From Echiichthys vipera (taxonomy: Eukaryota; Chordata; Actinopteri; Perciformes; Trachinidae), in NCBI GenBank assembly GCA_963691815.1, contig OY829663.1:5279023-5343022 (forward strand): a stretch of DNA of 64,000 bases, in the 5' to 3' direction. A program made the position numbers and the translations under genes. Within the stretch, counting starts at the first letter, position 1. Every line of letters begins with the position of its first letter. The notes below the pieces were generated by a model. That model was given only the letters and a program-made list of their open reading frames with translations, was not told the DNA's origin and searched no databases. Shown in pieces: positions 21,625 through 33,500 of this stretch.

Positions 21625-22089
21625 CCATCACAGGTGAAGGTAATCAACTCTCCCTCCCATTCTCCCCCCAGTCTCCACATCTCCCCTCTGGCAGGTTTAA
21701 GAGCTCTATTGTGAGGCTGCTAACAATAGAGCTCTGTGTGCCTCTACGACATTCACTTTCAAATGACCAGTGCCTCTCGGGATTTCCACTCAGGGAGCTT
21801 AAGTCACCTTTCCTAGGAAAAAGAGTCCACTTTGTACAATTATGATTATCGAAGGTCAATTTATGTATTTCATTTATAATTTGCATCATCATTGTGGCAG
21901 AGGAAGACGACGTCACAACTTCAAGCTCAATATCGAGCGCAAGGACTCTCATTGTGTAACAGGACTAGATAAAGACTAGGTATCTCCCATTTTCTACATT
22001 TTACAGATTTGTTTCATCTCTAACAAGTGTCAAAATTCTGTAGGAGTGCGTTTGTTCATAGATGTGATCATTTATTTAAAGCAGAAGTT
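21625..22089. other. intergenic DNA upstream of tectb
   Basis: I see no gene. The inverted 'gctctattgt/acaatagagc' pair near 21701-21733 is a small palindrome. Confidence 0.45.
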
Positions 22090-22200
22090 TGACGTTTTAG
22101 AAAATTCACCCTTATTCGGTCTTTGTTGGAGAATTAAATGAGAACATCAATCTCATATCTATACTTTCAATACGAAGCAGCTATCGGAGAGTTCGCTTAT

Positions 22201-22677
22201 GGCTAGTTCCCACTCCAGGACTTGACCCTGATTTTGCACTCGCTGACAAAAGCCGGTCTGGAGGGCAATCGTTACTGGCTCGGCGCTCCGAAATCGGCGC
22301 TCATATATCGGCGCTCAGATAACGGCGCTCGGATATCTAGCAGACTGATTATAACCTGTCAGGGAGCTACGGCCAATGCGAGTGAAAGACACGAGCTCAG
22401 GGGAAACCTGGGAGGGCTGCCTGTCACAACAGGAATGTCACTACGTGTTGCATTTGAAACAGGGACTAAAGTTGGTATAAATTGTAATTTTTCATCTTTT
22501 TTTTTTTATCGCTGTCATCAACAACTTTCCAGCAGACATCCAAACATCTCGTCTCGCACATGGTTTTACCTGTCCCGTGTCACTTGTTGCGGTTTTTTGT
22601 GTGCTTTTTTTTTACAAAATGGAGATAGAAGATCAAACCCCAGGATTTCTAAAAAAATGTATTAGTGTGGAAACAAC
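22201..22677. mobile_element. nested short TIR element, possible TTA target duplication
   Basis: The left end (tggctagttcccact) and the right end (agtgtggaaacaac, reverse gttgtttccacact) form a weak TIR flanked by TTA on both sides (22198-22200, 22678-22680). A TTA duplication would suit PIF/Harbinger-type elements; this is inferred. It contains the 'cggcgctc' repeat. Confidence 0.4.
22278..22332. repeat. short minisatellite 'tcggcgctc', four copies
   Basis: CGGCGCTC occurs four times in 55 bases with spacers of about 8 bases, at 'ctcggcgctcc', 'atcggcgctca', 'atcggcgctca' and 'aacggcgctcg'. Confidence 0.85.
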
Positions 22678-23045
22678 TTAGCTTTAGCAAAACACTGGAA
22701 ATAAGGGGAAACAGTTAGCCTGGCTCAGGCCACAGAAAACAAAATCCCCCTACCAGCACCTTAAAAGCTCACTAATTAACACTAAATATCTTAATGCAAT
22801 AAAAACTAAATGTAAAAATTAAAACTTGCAGTATTACAGGGTTTATTTCTTGTTTGGGGGCATTAACGTCATTGTGAAGCACAAAAACAAAACAGAAAGA
22901 TTTTCATTTTTACAAATGGTTTTTGTAAGATTTTAACAACAACAACAAAGAAATGTAGTGTGTATTAATGAGCTTTAGAGGAGCTGGTAGGTGGATTTTG
23001 TTACATTTCTACAGAGCCAGGGCTAGCTGTTAGCCATTTCCAGTC

Positions 23046-23360
23046 TTTACACTAAAGGGTTCACGCTGGTGTGATGCGGAGGTGGAGTGTTTACTGCAGA
23101 TTTGGTCGATAAAACTATTCAAAAACAGTCGACAAGACGCACAAAAACTCTGAGGTCTATGGAAAGATTTGCAAACAAAGCGACGCATCGCGATGACGTC
23201 AATCAATGCGCGTGACGTGTTACGGCGTGATGACGTATAGGCAGCAAGAAGCATTCTCCGAGGCCCAGGTAGTGTGAGTACAAACGGGCCTGGAGGGGGG
23301 GACAAGGACCCTAAAGCACGGGGCACGGGACGGATGGACAGTGTGAGTGCGACCTAAGGT
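23046..23360 (+). mobile_element. transposon fragment with broken Myb/SANT-like domain, copy 1
   Basis: The + strand encodes a WCDAEVECLLQIW-type block and, after a frame change, a HKNSEVYGK-type block, as in the Myb/SANT-like DNA-binding proteins of PIF/Harbinger elements. The sequence then leaves the domain for 'gggacaaggaccctaaag' and 'gtgtgagtgcg' text. Near-identical to 24896-25205. No transposase is present. Confidence 0.55.
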
Positions 23361-24450
23361 AAGCTAAACGACTGCTGGCTGAGCCCTTTAACTATTCATT
23401 TAACCAATTAATCTCTTGAGACGCAAGAGACACATGTAAAAGCGTAACAGCTGCATATTCACAGAACTGGAAGTAGACAGGGAAACAGGCGGGCGAGGAC
23501 ATAATAGCGAGGACACAGAGCACCATTTCAGAAGCTAAACAGTGCAAACAGACATGTATGGATACCTACAAAAAAGTGATGGAGCTCTGATAAGAGCAGG
23601 AATACAATAGTTACTAGTGTTCTTAACAGAGATGAAGCCTGTGTTTTGAAGCATTCAGTAATATTAGGTTTCTCACAGGCTCGTGTGATTAGATATCGCC
23701 TTTGTCTCGTCAGTCGGACGTATGTGTGTGAAACGTGTTCTCACTAGCTTGTTTACATCATTTTTATTGGTTTATATCACGGTGCATGAAGCCTCAGAAG
23801 ATTTAATTCGATGTCCACTGAGCTGAAAGTCTGTCATGTTTTATTATCGGTCCCAAATAAACTTTAAAGGAAATTCAAATGGCTGGTAAACCGAAATTGC
23901 TCAAGGGAAAGGAAAAGCAAGACATGCCTCCAAGTAAAGTTAGAAATCCTTCTTGATTTTAACATGCACTTCCATTCAAATGCCTCCTCGCAAAGACTCA
24001 GTGATGAGAACTGTAAAACGATAGCAAAGACACTAAAGACACTAATGTCCCCCACAGAACAAAACAAGTCACCCAGCAATTGAAGAGGCAAACTGCAGAC
24101 GATTAGCATCTGAATGGAGCGACGGGGGAATTTGTGAGGAAGATACTGATCTAAGAACGGGTCAGGAGAAAGCTAGCATTACAGCATCCCAACAGTCGGG
24201 AGCGGCAGGACTCCGCCATGTTATGTAACCGTGGCCTGCGATCCAAGGAACATGCTCAGTGTGTCCACTTTGAGCTTTAAAGGGATATTGCACCCAACAT
24301 CTTTCTTTTGAGTGTGAAAGATTTACTAACATCTAAACTTCAAGGTTATCTGTAAAAGGTTTGTTGTTACTTATCGTAAAAATGCACAGTCAGCTTTGAT
24401 TAAATTCAGCAACCAATGAACAAAATGTCTTCTTAAAAAACTCCACTGTA
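23361..24450. other. intergenic DNA, no gene recognised
   Basis: I see no exon chain or RNA gene. The frame at 23864-24109 on the minus strand has no recognisable content. Confidence 0.45.
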
Positions 24451-24670
24451 CAAAATTGAAGCCAAAATACGCTGGATACGAGCGCAGCCATTTTGGAGCC
24501 ATACTACTGTACTATAAGTACGCCAGAAACAGATTTAGTATGTCCGAGTACATACTATGTCAAATGCAGTATGACAAAAATACCAGGATGCAAACCAGCA
24601 TGCTTTTCTAGCTATTCTGACCCACAATCCTTTGCACAGCATATATGAGCAAGAGGGTCGAAGTTCAAGT
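24450..24670. repeat. interspersed fish repeat with 'agtacatacta' motifs
   Basis: It contains 'gtatgtccgagtacatacta', 'gcagtatgac' and 'cccacaatcctttgcac', a text type I know as repetitive in fish. I see only one copy in this window, so the call is tentative. Confidence 0.4.
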
Positions 24671-24895
24671 CGCAATGTTATGAAGAAGTCTGTATGCTTA
24701 ATGCATGCAGCAGTACTACAATATAAGGGCAGTCGCAGTACAGTACACGCTTAAAGTAAAAAGAAAAAGTAAGAGGTATGAAGTCGTGTCCATACATCCA
24801 TACATCCACCTGACGTCATTTTATAGGCGCCTGTTCGGACATGAAAAAAAAAAAAAAAAAAAGACGGACCATGTGCGGACATTTAAAACAAAGGA

Positions 24896-25205
24896 GGTGA
24901 AAGGTTCACGTTGGTGTGATGCGGAGGTGGAGTGTTTACTGCAGATTTGGTCGATGAAAAGATTCAAAAACAGTCGACAAGACGCACAAAAACTCTGAGG
25001 TCTACGGAAAGATTTGTAAACAAAGCCACGCATCGCCATGACTTCATCAATGCGTGTGACGTGTTACGGCGTGATGACGTATAGGCAGCAAGAAGCATTC
25101 GCCGAGGCCCAGGTAGTGTGAGTACAAACGGGCCTGGGGGGGGGGACAAGTTCCCTAAAGCCCGGGGCACGGTACAGAGGGACAGTGTGAGTGCGCCCTT
25201 AGTCA
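24896..25205 (+). mobile_element. transposon fragment with broken Myb/SANT-like domain, copy 2
   Basis: Nearly the same as 23046-23360 and in the same orientation, 1.85 kb away. It carries the same frame change between the WCDAEVECLLQIW and HKNSEVYGK parts. It is preceded by an A19 tract (24844-24862) and the words 'ggacatgaaa' and 'gcggacattt'. Confidence 0.55.
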
Positions 25206-25437
25206 TTGGAGGAACACTAAGGTCGGTGGGAAAAGTTCTGTTTTACCAAAATGCTTCACATTTGGGTTTACAGTCTGAACAATCAAACATATGCAACATC
25301 TCCTTGTATGTTCATGCAACAGAGCAGCACAATCTTTACTAATGTGTATATTGTTTACAACTGATCAGGAGTGATTTTGGCAGCTTGGTGATAGACATGA
25401 ATAATCACAGGATTGTTGCTTTTGAAAAATATTTCTT

Positions 25438-25443
25438 TTTATT
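25438..25443 (-). promoter_or_regulatory. poly(A) signal of the DKK-like gene
   Basis: AATAAA on the minus strand, 243 bases beyond the stop codon. It would end the 3' UTR near 25420. The UTR contains an AT-rich 'tatatatata' stretch. Confidence 0.55.
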
Positions 25444-25685
25444 CCTTGGAGTAGACATTTATACACATACTCGAAGATCACTAAATGCATGAGGAAGACA
25501 CTGTATGGCAGCTACATACAGTAGTGCTTTTGTCAAAATTTACAAAAAAACATCCTTGCTGCAGACTAATAAGAACATGTAGGAACACAAGATATTTAGA
25601 AATACATACATACATATTTATATATATATACACAATCATATACAACTAATTTACATAATAAATAGCTTTCATGTTGAGGTTGGCT

Positions 25686-27344
25686 TCAAGATTTGGGCTC
25701 TTGGCAGGTCCAACTTGTTCGTTCTGGCTGGTAAATAAAATCTCTCCTGAAAGACAAACAAACTGAGGTTAGACACAATACTAACACTAACACTAACTAA
25801 CACAATACATTCAACATTTCGAAGCATATCTTAAAACATGCCACTGAGGTCCTACACAGGGATCGTCGAATTGTGTCAGTTTACTTTGGTTAAACAAGAT
25901 CATGACCCCCGGACGTCCTCTGGTTTCCCTTCACTCCTATCGTGTGTGTGTGAGCATGAGCTTGTATACAAAATAATCAACTGTTTGATATTAGCATGAA
26001 ATGAAACGTGTGCCAGTGCCGCAAAAAAAAAAAACTGAGGAATGTCGCTGCCAATTAAACTTCACAAACGTAGTCACCAACATGTTTCTCTAAGGATTTA
26101 ATAGCTTGTTTTTTGGCTTTATGAGCCGTTCCTGGAGCTGTTTTACCGACATCCATAACATGTTTGTTGGTTGTTAATTTTATCCAGCTGTGACTAGCTC
26201 GTCCGTTTCCTTTGTGCAATGTATGCATGGTTCTGAGTATACTTAACCATTATTACCTAAACAAAACCCTCTAAGATCTAATATGAAGTGTGAATTTTGG
26301 ACACAGATAAAATATTAAAACTACATTTAGACACAGGGCTACAATAACGCAGGACCTGCCTCACTTTATATTGTAAGCAAGTGGTTTAAGTTCCCTAATA
26401 ACAACAATTAATCAAATGCTGTACAGCAATTTGTCAAAACAGGGATCCTTTTGTGGTCTTGGTAATCCAACCTTGGCTGAAACTTTATCTGCTTTACTTA
26501 CTCTCTCTGCTGTGATGCACCGTGTTCCCGACACAGTAGCCCCTCATCACACGGACAAATCTGGTTTATGCTGAACGCCAGACCCCCATCGGGAACATAG
26601 CAGCTCTCACCGCGGATCAGACGTTTCTTGCACACCTGTTCACCGTGGTGTCGAGCGCAGCACATGGACGCCCCGCAATCCCTGTCGACTTTACATCTGG
26701 CCCCTGGATGAAGGAAATACCCGTGAATTCCAGTTGTTCTGAATAACCAAACTGAAAAAACCTCTTGTGTTTTAAATAAACAGGGTTTTAATGCGTTTTG
26801 CTGTCAGACTCTTACCTTCCTGTCCATTGGGGATGCTGCGGTGGCACTTCCCAAACATGCAGCTGAGTCCGCGGACACACTGGGCGTCCCTCCGACAGTA
26901 GCTGCCCTCCCCTCGCAGAGGGACACAGAGACCAAAGTGCCGATCACAGGAGAAACCGCGTCCACAGGCCCTGTCGTGGTCGCACACACTCTGGAAAAGA
27001 AGGAGGGTGTTAAAACTTTGTAAAAATCTTGGACTCATGTAAGAAAGAAGTGACAGATTCTGAGTACAACATTTTACTCTAAACATTTTCTGAGCTTAAA
27101 GAAGAAATATTTTACAATCCAAACACAGAACTGCATATTAACAGTATGAACTTCTTTAAAAGAAGTATTAAAACCATGCACAGTATCTTACCGTGGTTGC
27201 TTTGACTACAGGAAGGCTTTCTCTGAGTGCCTTTGCTCCTTCTTTGGGAGGGCTGTGAGGCATGTTGAGCATCCAGGCCCATATACGAGCTTCGGCCGAG
27301 GAGAAGCAGAGACACAGGCAGAGCATCCACAGATTCCCCAACAT
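25686..27344 (-). CDS. dickkopf-family secreted protein, DKK3-like (4 exons)
   Basis: Dickkopf proteins are secreted and mostly modulate Wnt signalling through LRP5/6 and Kremen; DKK3-type members are less clear. Exons in transcript order: 27192-27344, 26816-26990, 26502-26703, 25686-25746, joining in frame to 196 aa. ATG 27344 was chosen because a leucine- and cysteine-rich signal peptide follows at once; an upstream in-frame Met at 27422 would spoil it. CRD1 (54-100) has eight cysteines: 54, 60, 66, 73, 83, 89, 95, 100. CRD2 (113-191) has ten, with the CC pair 124/125 and CPC 159/161, the Dkk colipase-like pattern. The tenth (Cys191) comes only from the last exon, which supports that exon. 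The protein lacks the long N- and C-terminal parts of DKK3. The exact orthologue is not assigned. Confidence 0.82.
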
Positions 27345-27524
27345 TTCCACCAACAAATTGTTTTTTTTATAGAGAGCAAGGGAGAAAGAAAGCAAAGATG
27401 AGTCACTTGCATAGGACTCCACGTGAAATAAAAATCCAGCGCTTAAAAGTCCCAGTAAATGTGTAGAAAGTGAGGACGGCAGGGATCCATGCAGTGACAG
27501 TGGCTTGCTCCTCTTCCAGAGTGA

Positions 27525-27532
27525 TTTTTATA
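27525..27532 (-). promoter_or_regulatory. TATA box of the DKK-like gene
   Basis: TATAAAAA on the minus strand, 180 bases before the ATG, implies transcription start near 27500. There is no other strong core motif nearby. Confidence 0.55.
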
Positions 27533-30500
27533 GGTCAGCGGGGCTCACCCCCCCACCACCAGGCTGTTTGTCCAAGCAACAGGGTAGGAGGAGACAATTA
27601 GTTGTTAATGGATTAACTAAATTGCTCGGGTCACCCCCCGCAGGCAGAAAATAGTGGCGAAATGACCAGTCGTGGAGCAGGGAGAAAGGGAAAAAGGGGA
27701 GGTTGGGGTTGGATGGACGTGATGGGCTGCTCGACACAATAGAGCCCAGACGAGCACCACCTCCGTATGGTTATCTCTGCCAGACAAACAAATGAGGAGG
27801 ACAAAGGCAGACAAACGCACGACATCTCTCACCGCTCGCTGAGTGACAGGTAAAAGCCACTGTGGGTCTTGGCCCCAAAACACTGGGCAAACACTCCTGG
27901 CCCCGACCTCGGCTGCCCCGTCGCCCCCCGACCCTATCCCACTGCAGACCCCACGCTGGGAGCAATTTGCAGAAGTGCACTCTGCAGACGACCCCATGAT
28001 CTCATTAAATGTAATTACCATCAGCCATTAGTTGCCGGGGGGGGGGGAGAAGGGGAGGGGAGATGAGTTGCTCCAGGGAAAAAAACAAACATTTTTAGAC
28101 CTTTTCATTAGTTTTTTTTTAACACTTTCTGGTTTAAATTTTTACTTAATTCACTGTGCTAATAAAAAATAAGAGTAACAACTTGATATCCTGAAAAAAC
28201 TACCATTCTCAAATTTCATAAATCTTAAGATCTGATTGTTTAAAGTGAAAAGTTTGGATATCTTCTATCAATAAATCTTTGAAATTAGTACATTTTCAAT
28301 TGATTTAGTTTCCTGTATATTGCACATATTGTACAGTTGACATTTTCAATTTCTTGAGTTATCTATAACGTTATGTGTTGTCTTACTTTTGCACTATTTA
28401 GAATGTATCTATTGTATATATCTTTGTTTTCATTTTAATTTTTTAAAATGTATTCTTTGTACCTAATGGGCTGGAGAGACACGTATTTCGGACTCCTCTG
28501 TAGGTCTGGCACGTACTTCCCTTCTGGTGAAATGCTTTAGACATGTTTGTTTCTCACCTTCCAAGGTCGACAGCATCAAGATGTTCGTCTTTCATTTATG
28601 ATGGTTTTCTTCTTATTGTCAGTGTTTCATCTACTAAACAGCTTTTTCTCACAGCACGTGGGTGTAGTTTATAACATCCTTCACAGCAGTGATTTTATCT
28701 GAGAAGAGCGCGTGGGCGGAAAGGTAGCCGTGAATAAAACTGTTTGGGGAATAAATCCATGAGTTTGCAGGTTTATCCGACACCAAGATGCAGCACAGAC
28801 GTTTATAATGAAATGAGAGGATTTTAAAGAATATCAGTCTGGAAAGTTACAGCGTTTCTTGCACATGTCATCACAGTGGGGCTCATTTAAATGTGAAGGA
28901 GGGGAGCTGCATCCACCTCCTGTCAGTCTACCAAAACAACCAAATTTGTTTCACCACCACATAGTAAAGTTCAAACATACGACCACTGCTTTCCCACTGC
29001 TGCTTTGTCTCAGCTGCAGCTTCTTAATGCTGAAATCATCAGACAACGCAGCTGGATTTTCTCCGTAAGTTTGCGCGCGCCAAAAAATATTCAGCTTTTA
29101 TTAAAATGGCATCTTTTAATACGCTCATTGTCATCAAGCATTTCCAAAACATCTGTCCTCTTAACAGGATGAAACACCGTCGATTTGGAAACTTAACTAA
29201 CAGGCTGGGAAACCTCTGGAGCTCTCCTGGAATAGCAGCCGAAATATGAGTAATAAAATGTTTTTACTCTTGGGGCCCTGAAGAAGAACCAAATATGTGT
29301 CACAGTGAGAATGAATGGCCGGTAAAGACTGGTTTCCAAACCTGAGACACTTCATAAATACGAGCACAGCTCTTTGAGCCTGTTTTAGTTATTTAGCACT
29401 GATTTGAGAACCTCTTTCTGGAACTACAGAAGGACTCAAAGCAGTGCGAATGTTTCAGTATGTTTGTTTTTTTATTATTGAAGTGTCGATTCATGCAGAT
29501 ACAGTATCATTTGCTCATTAAATACACCACGATGGACCAAACTATTTTCCAAAACAAACCAGGAACTCCAGATAGAGGTTGGATAAGGTTCCTGGAAGCT
29601 TACCCGACAACTGTTGAAGAAATTAATACATATTCTTTCATTGACCATGGGTGTTGTCAAGCACCCATCTGAAAATATCCTCAGAAGTCTGTTCAAAGCA
29701 GCTTCAGCCAAACATTATCCACAAGAACCTCAGTCTCTGAACCCTCATCTATCGGTCTGAAGACGATTTGCCGATACCCTCGTGAAGGGCAACGACTTAT
29801 ATTTCGGGTATCTGCGCCAAGACTTCCTCTTCCGGTCATTGGTCACAGTCAGATTAGCAACTTGACAACGTGAGAATGGAGTTGGACTTGAGAGACAACA
29901 TCTCTATAAACAAATGAATGCACATAAATAAAAGACAAAAGCCAATGTAAAGCTAAATCTTAGCAGAGGGCAGCAAATGGGTTTAGGGGATGCATTTTGG
30001 CCCATGGGTTCTGCCTTTTGCTCTCCATACGAACGGTTTATCTTCATGCAACCAAAGCATGCTGAAAGGTGATTGTAGTGAGAGTAGTGTTGACTACTTC
30101 TGCTTCCAAAGCTTGTCACGTCGCTGACAGATTCTGCAGATCTGTTTAAGGAGATTAGAGGAACCCAGGTCCTGACTTGAGATGATTGGGTTTGAGAAGC
30201 AATGCATGTTCTTGTAATGAATGACAATTACTTATTTTTTTAATATGTAGCCAATTAATAGCTGTCACCAGTAGACAGACCTCAGATAAGCGGTTGAAGA
30301 TGAGATGAGATGAGATGAGACCAATATATGAGAGAATTGCGCTTGTGTCAAACTTTTCTCCTCTTCCCTCCAATTTATGTTACAAAGTAATCTACCAGGA
30401 ATGTCAACTGCTCTTAATACAATGCACCACACAAATGAATAAGATCGTGCTATTACTGTTGTTGCTCCTCAACATTAGAAATACCTCAAGCATTCATTTA

Positions 30501-33500
30501 ATTTAAATACTGCATTGCATAGTTTGTGTTGTAGCTTGTTGCTCTCTTTCTCTTAACTTTCTTTGGCAAAGCACTTGGAATAACCATTTTAAATAGTGAG
30601 AAACAAGATTTGCTTACTTACTTTGCTTGCGTAAATTAGATCAAATCTTAACTATAGCAAGCAACTTTAAAATCATCTACATAATTTAATTATTAAGCTT
30701 TCTGAAAGCAAACTGCCTACTAAAAGCATCTGGTGCACATAATATTTTGTCTCCTATGGCCACTGTTAAGGCTCTATACCACACTTTCGCTTATTCAGGC
30801 GGGGTCACAAGCCTTCAGGCCAACATTAGACCCTTTATAAAGTAATGGTGATCACACCGGAGAGTCAGAGGTCATACGTCTTACGATATCTCCAACTAAG
30901 ACTAAATGTAGAGGATGGTCAGAAATCATAACTTCAGTGTTTGAGCTTTACTTAACATTTGCATTCACTGTTTCATTTGCATTCAGTATTTTGGCTCAGA
31001 CCTACAGTAGATGCCTGGATAATTGTCAGTAATTTGCATGTTTCTTAGCGGCAGACAGCACAGATTGGTTACGTAGATACCGCAGGCTCTGCACTTATCT
31101 CAGCTCCAGGTACTTAAGTCCTTATCAAAACAGGCTAACACAGACTAATGATGTAATTTGCGGTCAATTAGGAGGCACAATAGCCGCAACTGGATCAATT
31201 AGCAACATGTAAATAAGTATTGTATCGTGATTATACAACCGTCGGAGCAGTTTTAATGATTCGGATTCGTGTGTATTGAGCACTTACTGTGCTGATACTG
31301 TCAGGGACGCAGTAATGAAAGAAAGGAAAAATGTTGCAGTGAAAATGCATTTTTATTAATAAACAGTCACAGAGATTTGTGATTTTGCATGAAGCATCAA
31401 GTCAGACTGAAAATATCTGTCAGTTTATTCTGTTTTGCAACCGGACATTTGAAGAAATAAATCCTCCTCCCTTCCTAATGAGATAGTTTGGATTTTCTTT
31501 CCCAATACTGTGTGTTGCAGCACGAGAATTACAACCTAAACAACTCCTGCTTTACGTATCACACTCCTCCAAACAAGTATTCTTGTTGTTGTTCTACATC
31601 CACACTTACAGCGAGATTACCCCCCCCCTCATTATTTATTTACCCAATGCCAACAGCAGATAACTGTCTCCAAACACTCCTCAACATGCTCCCCCAGTGT
31701 TAATGACTCTGCTAATGACGTTCGTAATGAATGTCACAATCAACATTGCTGTGGGTCTTGCAATTAGGGGTTAACAAAAACAACGGGCAGGGTGATGTTT
31801 GTCCATTGTAATGGACCTTGACCCCCTACGGGGAGCTCTGAATGGTGGAGGGCACGAAGAGCCTGCCTTCCCACCACTCAAAAAACGTTCAGCGCAGGAA
31901 TGGATGGATGATTGTCAGTGAAGGAATGTGTTTATTCAGGGTAGCGGAGAATAATGAGGTCAACTTATTGTTTCTTCACGATACAATATTAAGTTTCAGT
32001 ATAACTCTAGGTGTGCAACTGGGGTGGAGGCCCTTTTGCACATGCACTGCAAACTTACTATTATCGAGACATTACCTGGAAGAGCTAAATGTGAGAACCC
32101 AATGTCCAAATCAGTTGGACATCATGCAGATTTGACCCTGACAGCTCCCTCAAACAAACTCTCTAATGTGTGTATAGAGAATTTGTAACAAGCAGGTGGG
32201 CGTGTTAAAAGACATTTTTATCATGCAACCGGCGCAAGACCGGAAGAAAACAACCATCTAAGGGTGAAGAAGAACAAAAATGTCTAACTGGAGAGACATA
32301 GAGATTCAGGAACTTCTGTCTACGGCTACGTGACCACAGTGTAAATCACGTCATTTCCTGCCTCATGCACACTCTACCCAGGCGCCACCCCTCAGAATGT
32401 CGCCTGTTGTCCATATGAGAAAACAGCTACAGAGAGGGGGAGACGCTTTAGTGCTCAAATACGTGGCCCAGTCTCCCCTGGACGACAGTCAATGGTGGAA
32501 TTAGTTGTGTGTCGAGATTGAAAGAAAAAAGAGGCGAGGAAGAGAAGTTCAAACCCGAGGTGTGAATGTTGGATTGTCAGTTTCGGAAAGTTGCAGAAAT
32601 GGTCGGACACGGACACTTGCGAACACAAGTTGGAGGCCGTTTTAAAAGCAATTGAACCACCCGCCAAGCAGTTCTGTACAATATACTGGCCCCTTAATAC
32701 ACCTAGCAATGTGACTGTGCAAGTGTGTAGTGTTATAACAGTCACTTCCAGCCTTAAATCTCAGTTGAAGTCACATTTCAAACGAGGTGCGAGAAACGCC
32801 TCAGAGCTATTGCTCAGCATTATTGGCACTCTGTCCACATGCAGGGTTTGAGATCGCTCCTCGTGAAGTGAGGTGAGGCGTGACAAGCAGCCAGTAAATT
32901 TCACTAAAAACAAAAACATTTCCATGGCAAGTTCCATTTAATACAGTTATACAGTTAACAGTTATGAATGTTTCATATTATAACTCATAGATTTTAACAA
33001 ATACATAAAACAACAACTTAAAAATGTTTATAAAGACATTAGTGTTAATGTATGCCGTCTATAAATGCTAAATAGTTACCGAAACAATCCACGCTACATC
33101 TCCAGATTGACAATAATTGACTAGAGCTATGAAAAACGACCATTAAAACCCTACAAAGATGAGGTTAATTATATTACAAGCCATGCGAAAAGTATAACCT
33201 GTTATGATAGTGGCAGTAATGGTAAAAGAATAAAGAAAAATAGACAATTGCATTAACAAAATCTTCAAATTGTTTGTATTCTGGGACATTCACCTAAAGC
33301 AGGAAACATTTTTTTTTACATAATACGTATAAATAAAACTGAATGAGTTGTTTTGGTTACTTCACATTGACTGTGTTGAGTTGAGCTCCCATACTGCATG
33401 TGTATGGAATGATGCAGTAACGTCTACTCAATAGTCATTAACAGTGTTATTATCTTAAAAGCGAGGCATCTTGATCGTTGCTGAGACAGATGTTAATTTA

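Larger units (their letters stand above)
22090..23045. repeat. composite, nested fish repeat region
   Basis: The flanks 22090-22200 and 22680-23045 look like one fish repeat split by the element at 22201-22677. Within the right flank, 'gttagcctggctc' near 22706 and 'gagccagggctagc' near 23013, with 'ctaccagcacct' and 'gagctggtag', face each other as a partial foldback. Confidence 0.5.

Noticed and set aside
22222..22665. 147-codon frame
   Set aside because: It lies inside a repeat element with a 'cggcgctc' minisatellite and shows no protein family.
26498..26500. In-frame TAA ending the DKK-like protein after exon 3
   Set aside because: It overlaps a strong donor (A|GTAAGT), and the following exon supplies the tenth CRD2 cysteine, so it is intronic.
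27345..27422. Upstream in-frame Met for the DKK-like gene
   Set aside because: It would put a polar 26-residue stretch before the signal peptide. The ATG at 27344 starts directly with a hydrophobic leader.
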